Shown here: positions 1 through 6,503 of the stretch, piece by piece
Layout of the letters: each line of letters starts with the position of its first letter
Position numbering within the stretch: the first letter of the stretch is position 1
NCBI GenBank assembly: GCA_035697245.1
Contig: DASSDH010000036.1
Span: forward strand, 1-9,573
DNA from: JACVRX01 sp035697245
GTDB lineage: Bacteria > Actinomycetota > Actinomycetes > Jiangellales > Jiangellaceae
Reading direction: 5' to 3'
DNA: 9,573 nt
Notes under the pieces: model-generated
Told to the model about the DNA's origin: nothing
Seen by the model: only the letters and a program-made list of their open reading frames with translations
The model's database searches: none
Position numbers and translations under genes: made by a program

Positions 1-68
1 TGCCGCGGTCGGCATGATGAGCTGGCAGCCCCTCCTACTTGCGCATTCCGAGTGAAAGTGTGCCTTGT

Positions 69-1895
69 GTGACCGACCAGCCGACTCGTCTGGGGGATGC
101 ACCCCCGGACGAAGGCGTTCCTGAGGACGCCGCCTCGCCCCCGAGGCCGTTCTGGCGGCGCCGTCCGGCGATCGTGGCGGGGGTTGTGCTCGTGGTCTCG
201 GTTGTGCTCTACGTCGCGGCCTACCTTGTCGCGGGGCACGACCTGGTCAGGGGCGCCACCGTCCTGGGCGTGCCCGTCGGTGGCCTGACCAGGGCAGAGG
301 CCGAGGCCAAGCTTGCCGCCGAGTTGCCCGCTGTGGTAGGCGCGCCGATTGCTGTCCGGGTGACCGACGGCGAGGAGACGTTCAATCTCGTGCCACCGGA
401 GTCGGGCCTCGGCATCGACATCGAGGCCACTGTCGAAGCCGTGCCCGGCGCAAGCGCCAACCCGTTCTCGTTGGTACGGGCGCTGTTTAGCGCCGGCGCG
501 GTGGACCCGGTGCCGTCGGTCGACCGGGCCGCTTTGGAGGCGGCGATCACAGCCATCGCCGAGCGGGCCGATGTCGAGCCAGTCAACGGCTCTGTCGCCT
601 TCGCGGACGGCGCGGTGGTGACCAGTCCGGCGGCCCTCGGCCGAATGGTCGATGTCGCGTCCGGCGCCGATGCGATCGAGACGACGTACTTCGGCGCACC
701 CGGACCACACGAGCTTCCGCTACCCACCACGTCGTTGCCCATCAGAGAGGTCGAGCCCGCGATCACCGATGCCGACGTCGAGGAAGCCGTTAACGGGTTC
801 GCCGAGCCGGCGATGTCCGGCCCGGTCACCGTCACAGCGGGTGGCCGGACAGCAATCCTGGAACCGGCGATGATCGGCGCCGCGTTGACCATGGTGCCCG
901 ACGACAACGGCGTGCTCGTTCCCGCGCTCGACGGCGCAGCCCTGGTCGCGGCGGCGGCCGATGCTCTGAGCGAGATCGGGCGCGGCGGCCACGATGCCAC
1001 CATCACGATCGCCAACGGGCGACCGGTCATCAGTCCGAGCCAGTCCGGCCTGGGGGTGCCATCTGATGCGCTGGCCGCGGCCGTGCTGCCGGTGCTGACC
1101 GCCAGCGGTAACGACCGGACGGCGGAGCTCGAGCTCACCGAGATCGAGCCCGAGCTCACGACCGAAGAGGCACGTGATCTCGGGGTAACTGAGGTGGTCA
1201 GCCAGTTCACCACCCGGTTTCCCCATGCGAGTTACCGGAACACCAACATCGGGCTGGCGCTCAGCCGAATCGACAACACGCTGCTTCTGCCCGGCGAGGT
1301 GTTCAGCCTCAACGACCTCGTAGGGGAGCGGAACGCCGCCAACGGGTTCGCCGTCGGCTGGACGATCGACGGCGGGCGACTGAAGAAGGACTACGGCGGA
1401 GGGGTCTCGCAGGTGGCCACCACCACCTACCATGCAGCGTTCCAGGCGGGGCTCGAGGACGTCTACCACCAGCCGCACAGCATCTACTTCGATCGATATC
1501 CCGTCGGCCAGGAGGCGACTGTCTCGTGGGGCCACTTCGACATGTCGTTCGAGAACGACACGCCTTACGGGGTGGTGGTCGATACCGCCTTCAGCCCGAG
1601 CGGCAACGCGCCGGGCACGGTCACAGTGCAGATCTGGAGCACCGAGCACTTCCGCGTGGAGACGTCAGTCTCCGATCGCAGCAATGTCACCAGCACGGAT
1701 ACGATCTATGACACCAGCCCGGAGTGCGAGCCACAGCAGGGCTGGGAGGGTTTCAGCATCACCTCCTACCGCAAGGTCTGGACTCCCGACGGGAAACTCG
1801 TCAAGGACGAGGCCTATCCGTGGACCTACAAGCCCAACCCCACCGTCATTTGCGGTCCTGACCCGGCGGAGCGGCAGCCGGAACCGGGCGGCTGA
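69..1895 (+). CDS. VanW-domain protein, membrane-anchored, with tandem putative peptidoglycan-binding domains
   Basis: From the GTG at 69 the product has 608 residues. A short cytoplasmic, Pro/Asp-rich tail ends in a basic FWRRR patch and is followed by one transmembrane helix (about 33-55), so the rest should lie outside the membrane. Two similar alpha/beta segments follow (about 60-170 and 230-360), consistent with tandem PG_binding_4-type domains. A VanW domain follows at about 388-510, with the N-x-G-LALSRIDNT start, LLPGEVFSLND, the GGGVSQVATT core and YPVGQEATVSWG. The tail has two cysteines (C553, C595) that could form a disulfide. VanW proteins are linked to cell-wall and vancomycin-resistance loci, but their biochemical role is unresolved; a wall-associated role is inferred. 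The start is uncertain: an in-frame stop lies at 18-20, TTG 39 and GTG 60 are alternatives, and none has a clear Shine-Dalgarno. It converges on the acetyltransferase with an 11-nt gap. Confidence 0.9.
   Translation: MTDQPTRLGDAPPDEGVPEDAASPPRPFWRRRPAIVAGVVLVVSVVLYVAAYLVAGHDLVRGATVLGVPVGGLTRAEAEAKLAAELPAVVGAPIAVRVTDGEETFNLVPPESGLGIDIEATVEAVPGASANPFSLVRALFSAGAVDPVPSVDRAALEAAITAIAERADVEPVNGSVAFADGAVVTSPAALGRMVDVASGADAIETTYFGAPGPHELPLPTTSLPIREVEPAITDADVEEAVNGFAEPAMSGPVTVTAGGRTAILEPAMIGAALTMVPDDNGVLVPALDGAALVAAAADALSEIGRGGHDATITIANGRPVISPSQSGLGVPSDALAAAVLPVLTASGNDRTAELELTEIEPELTTEEARDLGVTEVVSQFTTRFPHASYRNTNIGLALSRIDNTLLLPGEVFSLNDLVGERNAANGFAVGWTIDGGRLKKDYGGGVSQVATTTYHAAFQAGLEDVYHQPHSIYFDRYPVGQEATVSWGHFDMSFENDTPYGVVVDTAFSPSGNAPGTVTVQIWSTEHFRVETSVSDRSNVTSTDTIYDTSPECEPQQGWEGFSITSYRKVWTPDGKLVKDEAYPWTYKPNPTVICGPDPAERQPEPGG
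1875..1894. terminator. Weak hairpin between convergent genes, possible terminator
   Basis: CAGCCG (1875-1880) and CGGCTG (1889-1894) are perfect 6-bp complementary arms around an 8-nt loop. They overlap the VanW stop codon in the 11-nt convergent junction. There is no U-tract on either side, so an intrinsic terminator is only a possibility. In GC-rich coding DNA such a hairpin can arise by chance. Confidence 0.2.
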
Positions 1896-1906
1896 CGCTG
1901 TCTGCC

Positions 1907-2890
1907 TCAAGATCGCGGAGGGCGGCGGCGGTAGTGGTACCGGTGATGCTCGGTGAAGCCGAGCCGCTCGAACACCGCCATGCTTTCGGTGTTGGGCTCG
2001 GCGACCTGGACGTACACATCGGTCGCTCCTCGTTGGCGACCCCACACCGCGATACCTGCCATCACGAGGCGGCCCAAGCCCTGACGGCGGGCGTGCGGCG
2101 CCACCTCGACGGCAGTCACGCCCAGCCAGCGCCGACCGTCGGGCGCATCGCTCACGGCTCCCCGCGCGACCGCCACCCGGCTGCCGTGCTGGTCCACCGA
2201 AGCGAAGCCGACCGGATCGGCGTTCATCAGGACCGGGAGGGCATCCGCGGGCAGGATCTGCCCCCGGTAGTGGTAGGCCCCTAGCCAGGCGGCGTCGGGT
2301 ACCTCCGCGACGGCCACCTCCGACACGTCGGTCTGTCGCCCAGCGGCCACCGCCTCCACCGGGGCGACCATGACCAGCACGTCCTCGGCTGCCGCCGGCC
2401 AGCCCGCGGCGTCGAGGTACTCGTCGAGGTCCATGCCGATGGGTGTTGGTACCTGGAAGGCCGGCACCAATCCACGCAGGTCGTACCACCGTTCGACCGC
2501 GGCGACCGCCTCGGCCAGCGGAACACCTGGAGAGGCCAACGGCAGACACGAGTTGGCGCGGCCGGTGAAGCCACCTGCGGCACGGAGCAACCAGCCACCG
2601 ATGTGCGCCGTCTCAAGTGCCTGCCACCCCCCGGCGGCTGCGGCCTCGAGGGCGCGGACGTCACGCCGAATGATCGGACGGGGTGGGACGACCTTCGCCG
2701 CCACGACGTCGGCTGCCCGCACGGCTACCGTCCCACCATCGGCACGACGCACGGACAGGGTGCCGTCCTCCCACTCCTCGAGCCGCCCAAGTACGTCGGT
2801 TGCCCTTCCACGGTCGGGCAGGCGGTAGCGGACGACAACGCGACGGCCGATGTCCGACGGCGTGATCCGGTCCACGCGGTCAGAAAGCAC
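1907..2890 (-). CDS. GNAT acetyltransferase, probable N-acetylglutamate synthase of the CG3035 type
   Basis: The product has 327 residues. The start is the GTG at 2890-2888, chosen because GGAGGG (2903-2898 on the minus strand) lies 7 nt upstream; a longer in-frame reading to 2971 lacks such support. Residues about 12-70 form a small beta-rich, SH3-like module (IGRRVVVRYRL, TDVLG, VPPRP). A middle region holds GGWLLRAAGGFTGRANS (about 98-114). The GNAT fold is C-terminal (about 195-327), with the acetyl-CoA loop RRQGLG (268-273) and the late N300 / FERLGF (308-312) signature. This three-part layout matches, from memory, the actinobacterial family that includes Corynebacterium Cg3035, an N-acetylglutamate synthase (first step of arginine synthesis). 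The GNAT fold is clear in the sequence; the substrate is inferred from family recall. It is divergent from the ferredoxin gene and convergent with the VanW gene. Confidence 0.85.
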   Translation of the reverse strand: MLSDRVDRITPSDIGRRVVVRYRLPDRGRATDVLGRLEEWEDGTLSVRRADGGTVAVRAADVVAAKVVPPRPIIRRDVRALEAAAAGGWQALETAHIGGWLLRAAGGFTGRANSCLPLASPGVPLAEAVAAVERWYDLRGLVPAFQVPTPIGMDLDEYLDAAGWPAAAEDVLVMVAPVEAVAAGRQTDVSEVAVAEVPDAAWLGAYHYRGQILPADALPVLMNADPVGFASVDQHGSRVAVARGAVSDAPDGRRWLGVTAVEVAPHARRQGLGRLVMAGIAVWGRQRGATDVYVQVAEPNTESMAVFERLGFTEHHRYHYRRRPPRS

Positions 2891-2963
2891 TGTGACGCCC
2901 TCCGTTCGGTTGTCTGTCCCGGCCGCTGCCAGATATGCGGAGAGAACAGACCGGCTACGCTGG

Positions 2964-2990
2964 TTGCACATGCCGAAGCGGGCATCGCAA
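2964..2990. promoter_or_regulatory. Imperfect inverted repeat in the acetyltransferase/ferredoxin divergent region
   Basis: The 155-bp region 2891-3045 separates two divergent genes. In it TTGC-AC-ATGCC (2964-2974) faces GGCAT-C-GCAA (2981-2990) across a 6-nt spacer. The ATGCC/GGCAT and TTGC/GCAA arms match perfectly, with a 1-nt length difference between them. A TACGCT hexamer at 2956-2961 fits the actinobacterial TAnnnT -10 shape for the ferredoxin gene, but no convincing -35 is visible. If that promoter is real, the repeat would overlap the transcription start and leader. It is a candidate operator for one or both genes. Confidence 0.35.
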
Positions 2991-3045
2991 TACTAGGAAC
3001 AGGTGCCAGATTCCCCGCGCTCGGCACCGACAGGAGGACGTTCTC

Positions 3046-3375
3046 GTGACCTACACCATCGCGCAGCCGTGCGTCGATCTGAAGGATCTCGCCTGCGTCG
3101 AGGAATGTCCGGTCGACTGCATTTACGAGGGCGAGCGGATGCTCTACATCCACCCCGACGAGTGCGTCGACTGCGGTGCCTGTGAACCAGTGTGCCCCGT
3201 CGAAGCGATCTTCTACGAGGACGACGTCCCGGAGCAATGGAAGGAATACACCCAGGCCAACGCCGAGTTCTTCGATGATCTGGGATCCCCGGGCGGGGCC
3301 TCGAAGCTAGGACTCATCGACAAGGACCACGGACTGGTCGCCGCGCTGCCTCCGCAGGAGACCGGCGAGCACTGA
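3046..3375 (+). CDS. fdxA: 7Fe ferredoxin ([3Fe-4S][4Fe-4S])
   Basis: A 109-residue acidic, soluble electron carrier. The GTG start at 3046 is supported by AGGAGG at 3032-3037, 8 nt upstream. The cysteine pattern is that of seven-iron bacterial ferredoxins. Aligned to Azotobacter ferredoxin I, C9, C17 and C50 should bind the [3Fe-4S] cluster and C21, C40, C43 and C46 the [4Fe-4S] cluster; C25 matches a non-ligand cysteine of that protein. The CVDCGACEPVCPVEAI core (40-55) is intact and the C-terminal extension (about 56-109) is typical of the actinobacterial FdxA/FdxC group. A 13-nt gap to the downstream aminotransferase indicates an operon. The redox partner cannot be told from sequence. In mycobacteria the comparable ferredoxin gene (fdxC) also lies beside an aminotransferase gene. 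Confidence 0.96.
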   Translation: MTYTIAQPCVDLKDLACVEECPVDCIYEGERMLYIHPDECVDCGACEPVCPVEAIFYEDDVPEQWKEYTQANAEFFDDLGSPGGASKLGLIDKDHGLVAALPPQETGEH

Positions 3376-3388
3376 TCCGCGCTCGCCG

Positions 3389-4483
3389 GTGCTGAAGCTT
3401 CCTGACTTCCCCTGGGACTTGCTGGTCCGGTACGGAGAGCGGGCCGCGGCTCACCCGGACGGGATGGTTGACCTCTCCGTCGGCACACCCGTCGACCCGA
3501 CGCCCAAGGTCATCCGCGAAGCGCTAACCTCGGCGGCCGACGCTCCGGGCTACCCGCAGACTTACGGCACACCGGCCCTGCGGGGATCGGTCGCCGCCTA
3601 CTTTCGGCGACGTTGGGGAATCGACACAGTCGATCCAGACGGCGTGCTGCCGACGATCGGTTCCAAGGAACTGGTCGCCTGGTTACCGACGTTGCTGGGA
3701 CTTGGTCCCGGCGACACCGTGGTCTACCCGACGCTGGCCTACCCGACCTACGACGTCGGCGCTCGATTAGCCGGCGCGCACTCCGTCGCTGCGGACGCGC
3801 TGACCGCACTCGGGCCGCGCCGGGTCGGACTGGTCTGGCTGAACACGCCGGCCAACCCGAACGGACTGGTGTTGCCCTCGCCACACATCGAGAAGGTCGT
3901 CGCTTGGGCTCGCGAACGGGGCGCGGTTGTGGCCTCGGACGAGTGCTATCTGGATTTCGGCTGGGACACTCGACCCGTCTCCGTGCTCGACCCGGCCGTC
4001 AACGACGGATCGCTCCACGGCTTACTCAGCGTCCATTCGCTCTCGAAGCGATCGAACATGGCCGGTTACCGGGCGGGTTACGTGGCGGGGGATGTCGGAC
4101 TGGTTCGTCGCCTCCTCCAGGTGCGCAAACACGCGGGCATGATGGTGCCCGCTCCGGTGCAGGCGGCGATGGTTGCCGCCCTCGACCATGACTCGCACGT
4201 CGACGACCAACGAGAGCGGTACCTGGCCCGGCGAAACACGTTACGGCCGGCACTCGAGGCCGCTGGATTCCGGATCGACGACTCCCAGGGCGGCCTGTAT
4301 CTGTGGGTGACCCGAGACCAGCCCTGCTGGGACACCGTCGATTGGTTCGCCGAGCGCGGGATCTTGGTGGCACCGGGCGACTTTTACGGCCCGGCCGGCG
4401 CTCGGCACGTCCGCATCGCTCTGACCGCCACCGACGAGGGCGTGGCGGCCGGCGCGCTCCGGCTGACCGGCCTCGCTCGCTGA
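3389..4483 (+). CDS. dapC: Succinyldiaminopimelate aminotransferase (DapC-like), PLP-dependent class I/II
   Basis: The product has 364 residues and is a fold-type I PLP enzyme. Visible active-site residues are N156 in NTPANPNG, D184 and Y187 in SDECY, the Schiff-base lysine K220 in SLSKRSNMAGYR, R228, and R342 near the C-terminus (VRIALT), which should bind the substrate carboxylate. The N-terminus LPDFPWDLL and the VDLSVGTPVDP segment are typical of actinobacterial DapC. The expected reaction is transamination of N-succinyl-2-amino-6-ketopimelate with glutamate, in lysine and meso-diaminopimelate synthesis. The GTG start lies 13 nt after the ferredoxin stop and has no clear Shine-Dalgarno, so translation may depend on ferredoxin translation. 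Four leucines (L99, L127, L212, L285) use TTA, which is rare in such GC-rich genes. No dapD or dapE lies in the window. N-acetylornithine-type or other aminotransferase activity is a less likely alternative. Confidence 0.9.
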   Translation: MLKLPDFPWDLLVRYGERAAAHPDGMVDLSVGTPVDPTPKVIREALTSAADAPGYPQTYGTPALRGSVAAYFRRRWGIDTVDPDGVLPTIGSKELVAWLPTLLGLGPGDTVVYPTLAYPTYDVGARLAGAHSVAADALTALGPRRVGLVWLNTPANPNGLVLPSPHIEKVVAWARERGAVVASDECYLDFGWDTRPVSVLDPAVNDGSLHGLLSVHSLSKRSNMAGYRAGYVAGDVGLVRRLLQVRKHAGMMVPAPVQAAMVAALDHDSHVDDQRERYLARRNTLRPALEAAGFRIDDSQGGLYLWVTRDQPCWDTVDWFAERGILVAPGDFYGPAGARHVRIALTATDEGVAAGALRLTGLAR

Positions 4484-4492
4484 GCGCCCCAA

Positions 4493-4512
4493 GCCGGACC
4501 GACGCCGGCGTC
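4493..4512. terminator. GC-rich dyad between convergent genes, possible terminator
   Basis: The 33-nt gap between dapC and the multicopper oxidase holds a hairpin GCCGG (4493-4497) / CCGGC (4505-4509) with a 7-nt loop. It overlaps the perfect palindrome GACGCCGGCGTC (4501-4512). No U-tract follows. Position favours a bidirectional terminator; the structure alone is weak. Confidence 0.2.
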
Positions 4513-4516
4513 ACCA

Positions 4517-6022
4517 CTACTCGGGCTCGTTGTGTGCCGCCCCGCCGATCAGGAACGGCGTGCTGATGCCGGTGTAGGCCAAGTGGGCGACGAGGCCTTC
4601 GGTTGCGTGGGGCAGGTTGTGGCAGTGGTCCATCCAGATGCCGGGATTGTCAGCGACAAAGGCAATCTCGTAGGTGTCGCCGGATGCGACATCGAGTGAG
4701 TCGACCCACCACGGGCTGCCGGAGGCCGGAGTGCCGTTGCGGCTGAGCACTACCGCGTGGTGGCCGTGCAGGTGCATTGGGTGAATCTCGCCGCTGTGGT
4801 TCTCGATGGTCATCCGGACGACGTCGCCCTCGGTCACGACGAACATGGGGACGTCGGGAAATACGTGTCCGTTGATCGACCAGTGCAGCCCTGGGATGCC
4901 GTCGAGGAAGCCGGGGCGGCGGCCGATGGAGTAGTCGAAGCGCCGGTCGGTGTCGTCCGGGTCGAACCCCAGTGGCGCCGGGGAGCCGTAGGAGAGGAGG
5001 TCCACGTTGTCCTCTGCTGGGTCGGCGCTAGGAGCCTGGGCACCAGCTGGGCCGACGAGCAGCGCCGTGTCGCCCTCGGTGCCGAGCTGCACCCGCACGG
5101 CAGACCCATCGGTCGGTGTGTCGAACCCAAGATCGGCGCGCCCGCCGGCCGGAATCTGCACCGACGCGCCGGTGACCGGATTTGGCCCGACGAGGTCGCG
5201 TCCGTCGACGGCGAGGACTCGATACGGGACGCCGACGACCGCGACGTCTAGAGGGGCGTTGTCGGTGTTGACCGCCCGCACCCGTACCGCCTCACCCGGG
5301 GCTGCGGTCATCCTGCTTTCGGCGGTGGCCCCATTGACGGTGCGCAGCTCGTCGTAGGTGTGCACCGCCGCGACCACGTCGAGGTCCCGTTGAGGCTCGG
5401 CCGGGTTGATGACGAGCACGCCGAACAGGCCGCCGCGGACCTGCTCGTGCGAGACCTGGTGCGAGTGGTACCAGTAGCTGCCGGGGTTCTCGGCGACGAA
5501 CCGGTAGATGTGCCGCTCGCCGGGCACCACGGCGTCCTGGGTGACGCCGGCGACCCCGTCCTCTGCGTTGGGCAGGTCGACGCCGTGCCAGTGCAGGGCG
5601 ACCCCATCGACGATCGAGTCGTTGACCAGCGTCACCTCGACCAGCTCGCCTTGCTGGGCCCGGATCAGCGGGCCAGGGGACTCGTGGTTGAGGGTGTAGC
5701 CCTCGACGGTCTCACCGGTCGCCAAGGTAACGCTCTCCTGGCGGGCAACCAGCGTGACCGCGACGTCAGGTTGACTCGACTGCGGGCCGGCCAGCTCGGT
5801 GACCCGTACGTCACTTGGTCGCACAACTGGCCCGGCCAGCGCGTGTGCTGTATGGCCCGGGTCGCCGGTCCCGCCGCCGTAGTCGGGGTAGCCCATGTCC
5901 ATCACCGAGTAGGTCTCGGGGACCAGGCTGCCTACCCACAGCCAGCCCAGCGGGACCAGAACGGCGAGCGAGGCGACGATGCCGAGGACAGCTCGGTCCG
6001 ACCTCCGCCGCGCGTTGATCAT
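4517..6022 (-). CDS. Membrane-anchored multicopper oxidase (laccase-like)
   Basis: The product has 501 residues. An RRR-containing N-terminus precedes one hydrophobic helix (about 11-33) with no clear cleavage site, so it is probably anchored with the enzyme outside. A linker rich in Met, His, Tyr and Gly (about 38-60) follows. All copper motifs are present: HWHG (H144, H146), WYHSH (H186, H188), HPMHLH (H414, H417, H419) and HCHNLPH (H466, C467, H468, H472). The HxH and HCH histidines form the type 2/3 trinuclear site; H414, C467 and H472 form type 1. The axial type 1 position is Leu (L477), not Met, as in higher-potential laccases. The length fits a three-cupredoxin-domain oxidase that couples substrate oxidation to O2 reduction; cuprous, metal-ion or phenolic substrates are all possible. 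It is the last gene of a five-gene operon, and its ATG overlaps the upstream stop as ATGA (6022-6019). Confidence 0.93.
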   Translation of the reverse strand: MINARRRSDRAVLGIVASLAVLVPLGWLWVGSLVPETYSVMDMGYPDYGGGTGDPGHTAHALAGPVVRPSDVRVTELAGPQSSQPDVAVTLVARQESVTLATGETVEGYTLNHESPGPLIRAQQGELVEVTLVNDSIVDGVALHWHGVDLPNAEDGVAGVTQDAVVPGERHIYRFVAENPGSYWYHSHQVSHEQVRGGLFGVLVINPAEPQRDLDVVAAVHTYDELRTVNGATAESRMTAAPGEAVRVRAVNTDNAPLDVAVVGVPYRVLAVDGRDLVGPNPVTGASVQIPAGGRADLGFDTPTDGSAVRVQLGTEGDTALLVGPAGAQAPSADPAEDNVDLLSYGSPAPLGFDPDDTDRRFDYSIGRRPGFLDGIPGLHWSINGHVFPDVPMFVVTEGDVVRMTIENHSGEIHPMHLHGHHAVVLSRNGTPASGSPWWVDSLDVASGDTYEIAFVADNPGIWMDHCHNLPHATEGLVAHLAYTGISTPFLIGGAAHNEPE

Positions 6023-6480
6023 CGCGAAGTGGCGGTTTGATCTTCCACGGCAACCACTTCGCCATGATCAACGGGAGTGGGGTGAGAGATCCGCCAGCCG
6101 GCCCAGATCGCGGCGAGGAGCAGCGCCAGCGCGTTCAGCCCGTGCAGCGCCCCGACCGACGCGGACATGAACGCGGCGAACACCAGCGCGATCTGCAAGA
6201 TGACCAGGCCGAACACCGCAGCCGCCCGGCGCACCGCTCCGGGGACATTGACGAAGAACGACACGACCAGCAGCGCGATTGCAGACAATGGGATGATCCC
6301 GAGGCCGCCGATCCGGTGCAGGATGATCCCGAGGTTGCTGTCGTAGTCGTAGCCAGCGCTGATCACACGCCCGTCCTCCACCTCGTGGATGATCGTGAAG
6401 AACCCCAGTGCGACACTCGCCGCCTGCAATGCGACACCGGCAGCGATCAGATACGCCAGTGCGCGGTAGGTGGACTTCAT
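6019..6480 (-). CDS. Four-helix membrane protein, DUF6220-like
   Basis: The product has 153 residues. The ATG at 6480-6478 has a strong AGGAGG (6491-6486, minus strand) 5 nt upstream. Four hydrophobic helices are predicted by eye at about 7-29, 56-77, 87-107 and 113-128, with a hydrophilic, mildly acidic C-terminus. Between helices 1 and 2 lies a loop (VEDGRVISAGYDYDSN) that could face outward. H55 (LHRIGG) and H113 (LHGLNA) sit at equivalent ends of helices 2 and 4. The LH...G and LHxxNA pattern recalls DUF6220-type small membrane proteins, from memory and without a search. Paired histidines in a four-helix bundle could bind a metal or b-type heme; this is inference. It is fourth in the operon, 23 nt after the previous gene, and overlaps the oxidase gene by 4 nt. 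Confidence 0.85.
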   Translation of the reverse strand: MKSTYRALAYLIAAGVALQAASVALGFFTIIHEVEDGRVISAGYDYDSNLGIILHRIGGLGIIPLSAIALLVVSFFVNVPGAVRRAAAVFGLVILQIALVFAAFMSASVGALHGLNALALLLAAIWAGWRISHPTPVDHGEVVAVEDQTATSR

Positions 6481-6503
6481 GTATTCCTCCTGTCAGTGGG
6501 CGG

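Noticed and set aside
221..1213. Long antisense open frame (330 codons) opposite the VanW gene
   Set aside because: Its product is a Ser/Thr/Ala/Pro-rich low-complexity chain with no domain, as expected for the reverse frame of a GC-rich gene; the sense frame has a clear VanW domain.
720..1649. Second antisense open frame opposite the VanW gene
   Set aside because: Arg/His/Gly-rich composition with no motif and no ribosome site; it overlaps a well-supported gene completely.
2935..3045. N-terminal extension of the ferredoxin
   Set aside because: It would place extra Cys/Arg-rich sequence before a canonical ferredoxin N-terminus; GTG 3046 has AGGAGG at ideal spacing.
4474..4486. Hairpin CGCTC-GCT-GAGCG over the dapC stop codon
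   Set aside because: Short stem within coding sequence, no U-tract, and easily produced by chance in GC-rich DNA.
5360..6040. Plus-strand open frame opposite the multicopper oxidase
   Set aside because: Composition is Val/Asp/Arg-rich without motifs, and the minus-strand frame has all copper ligands.
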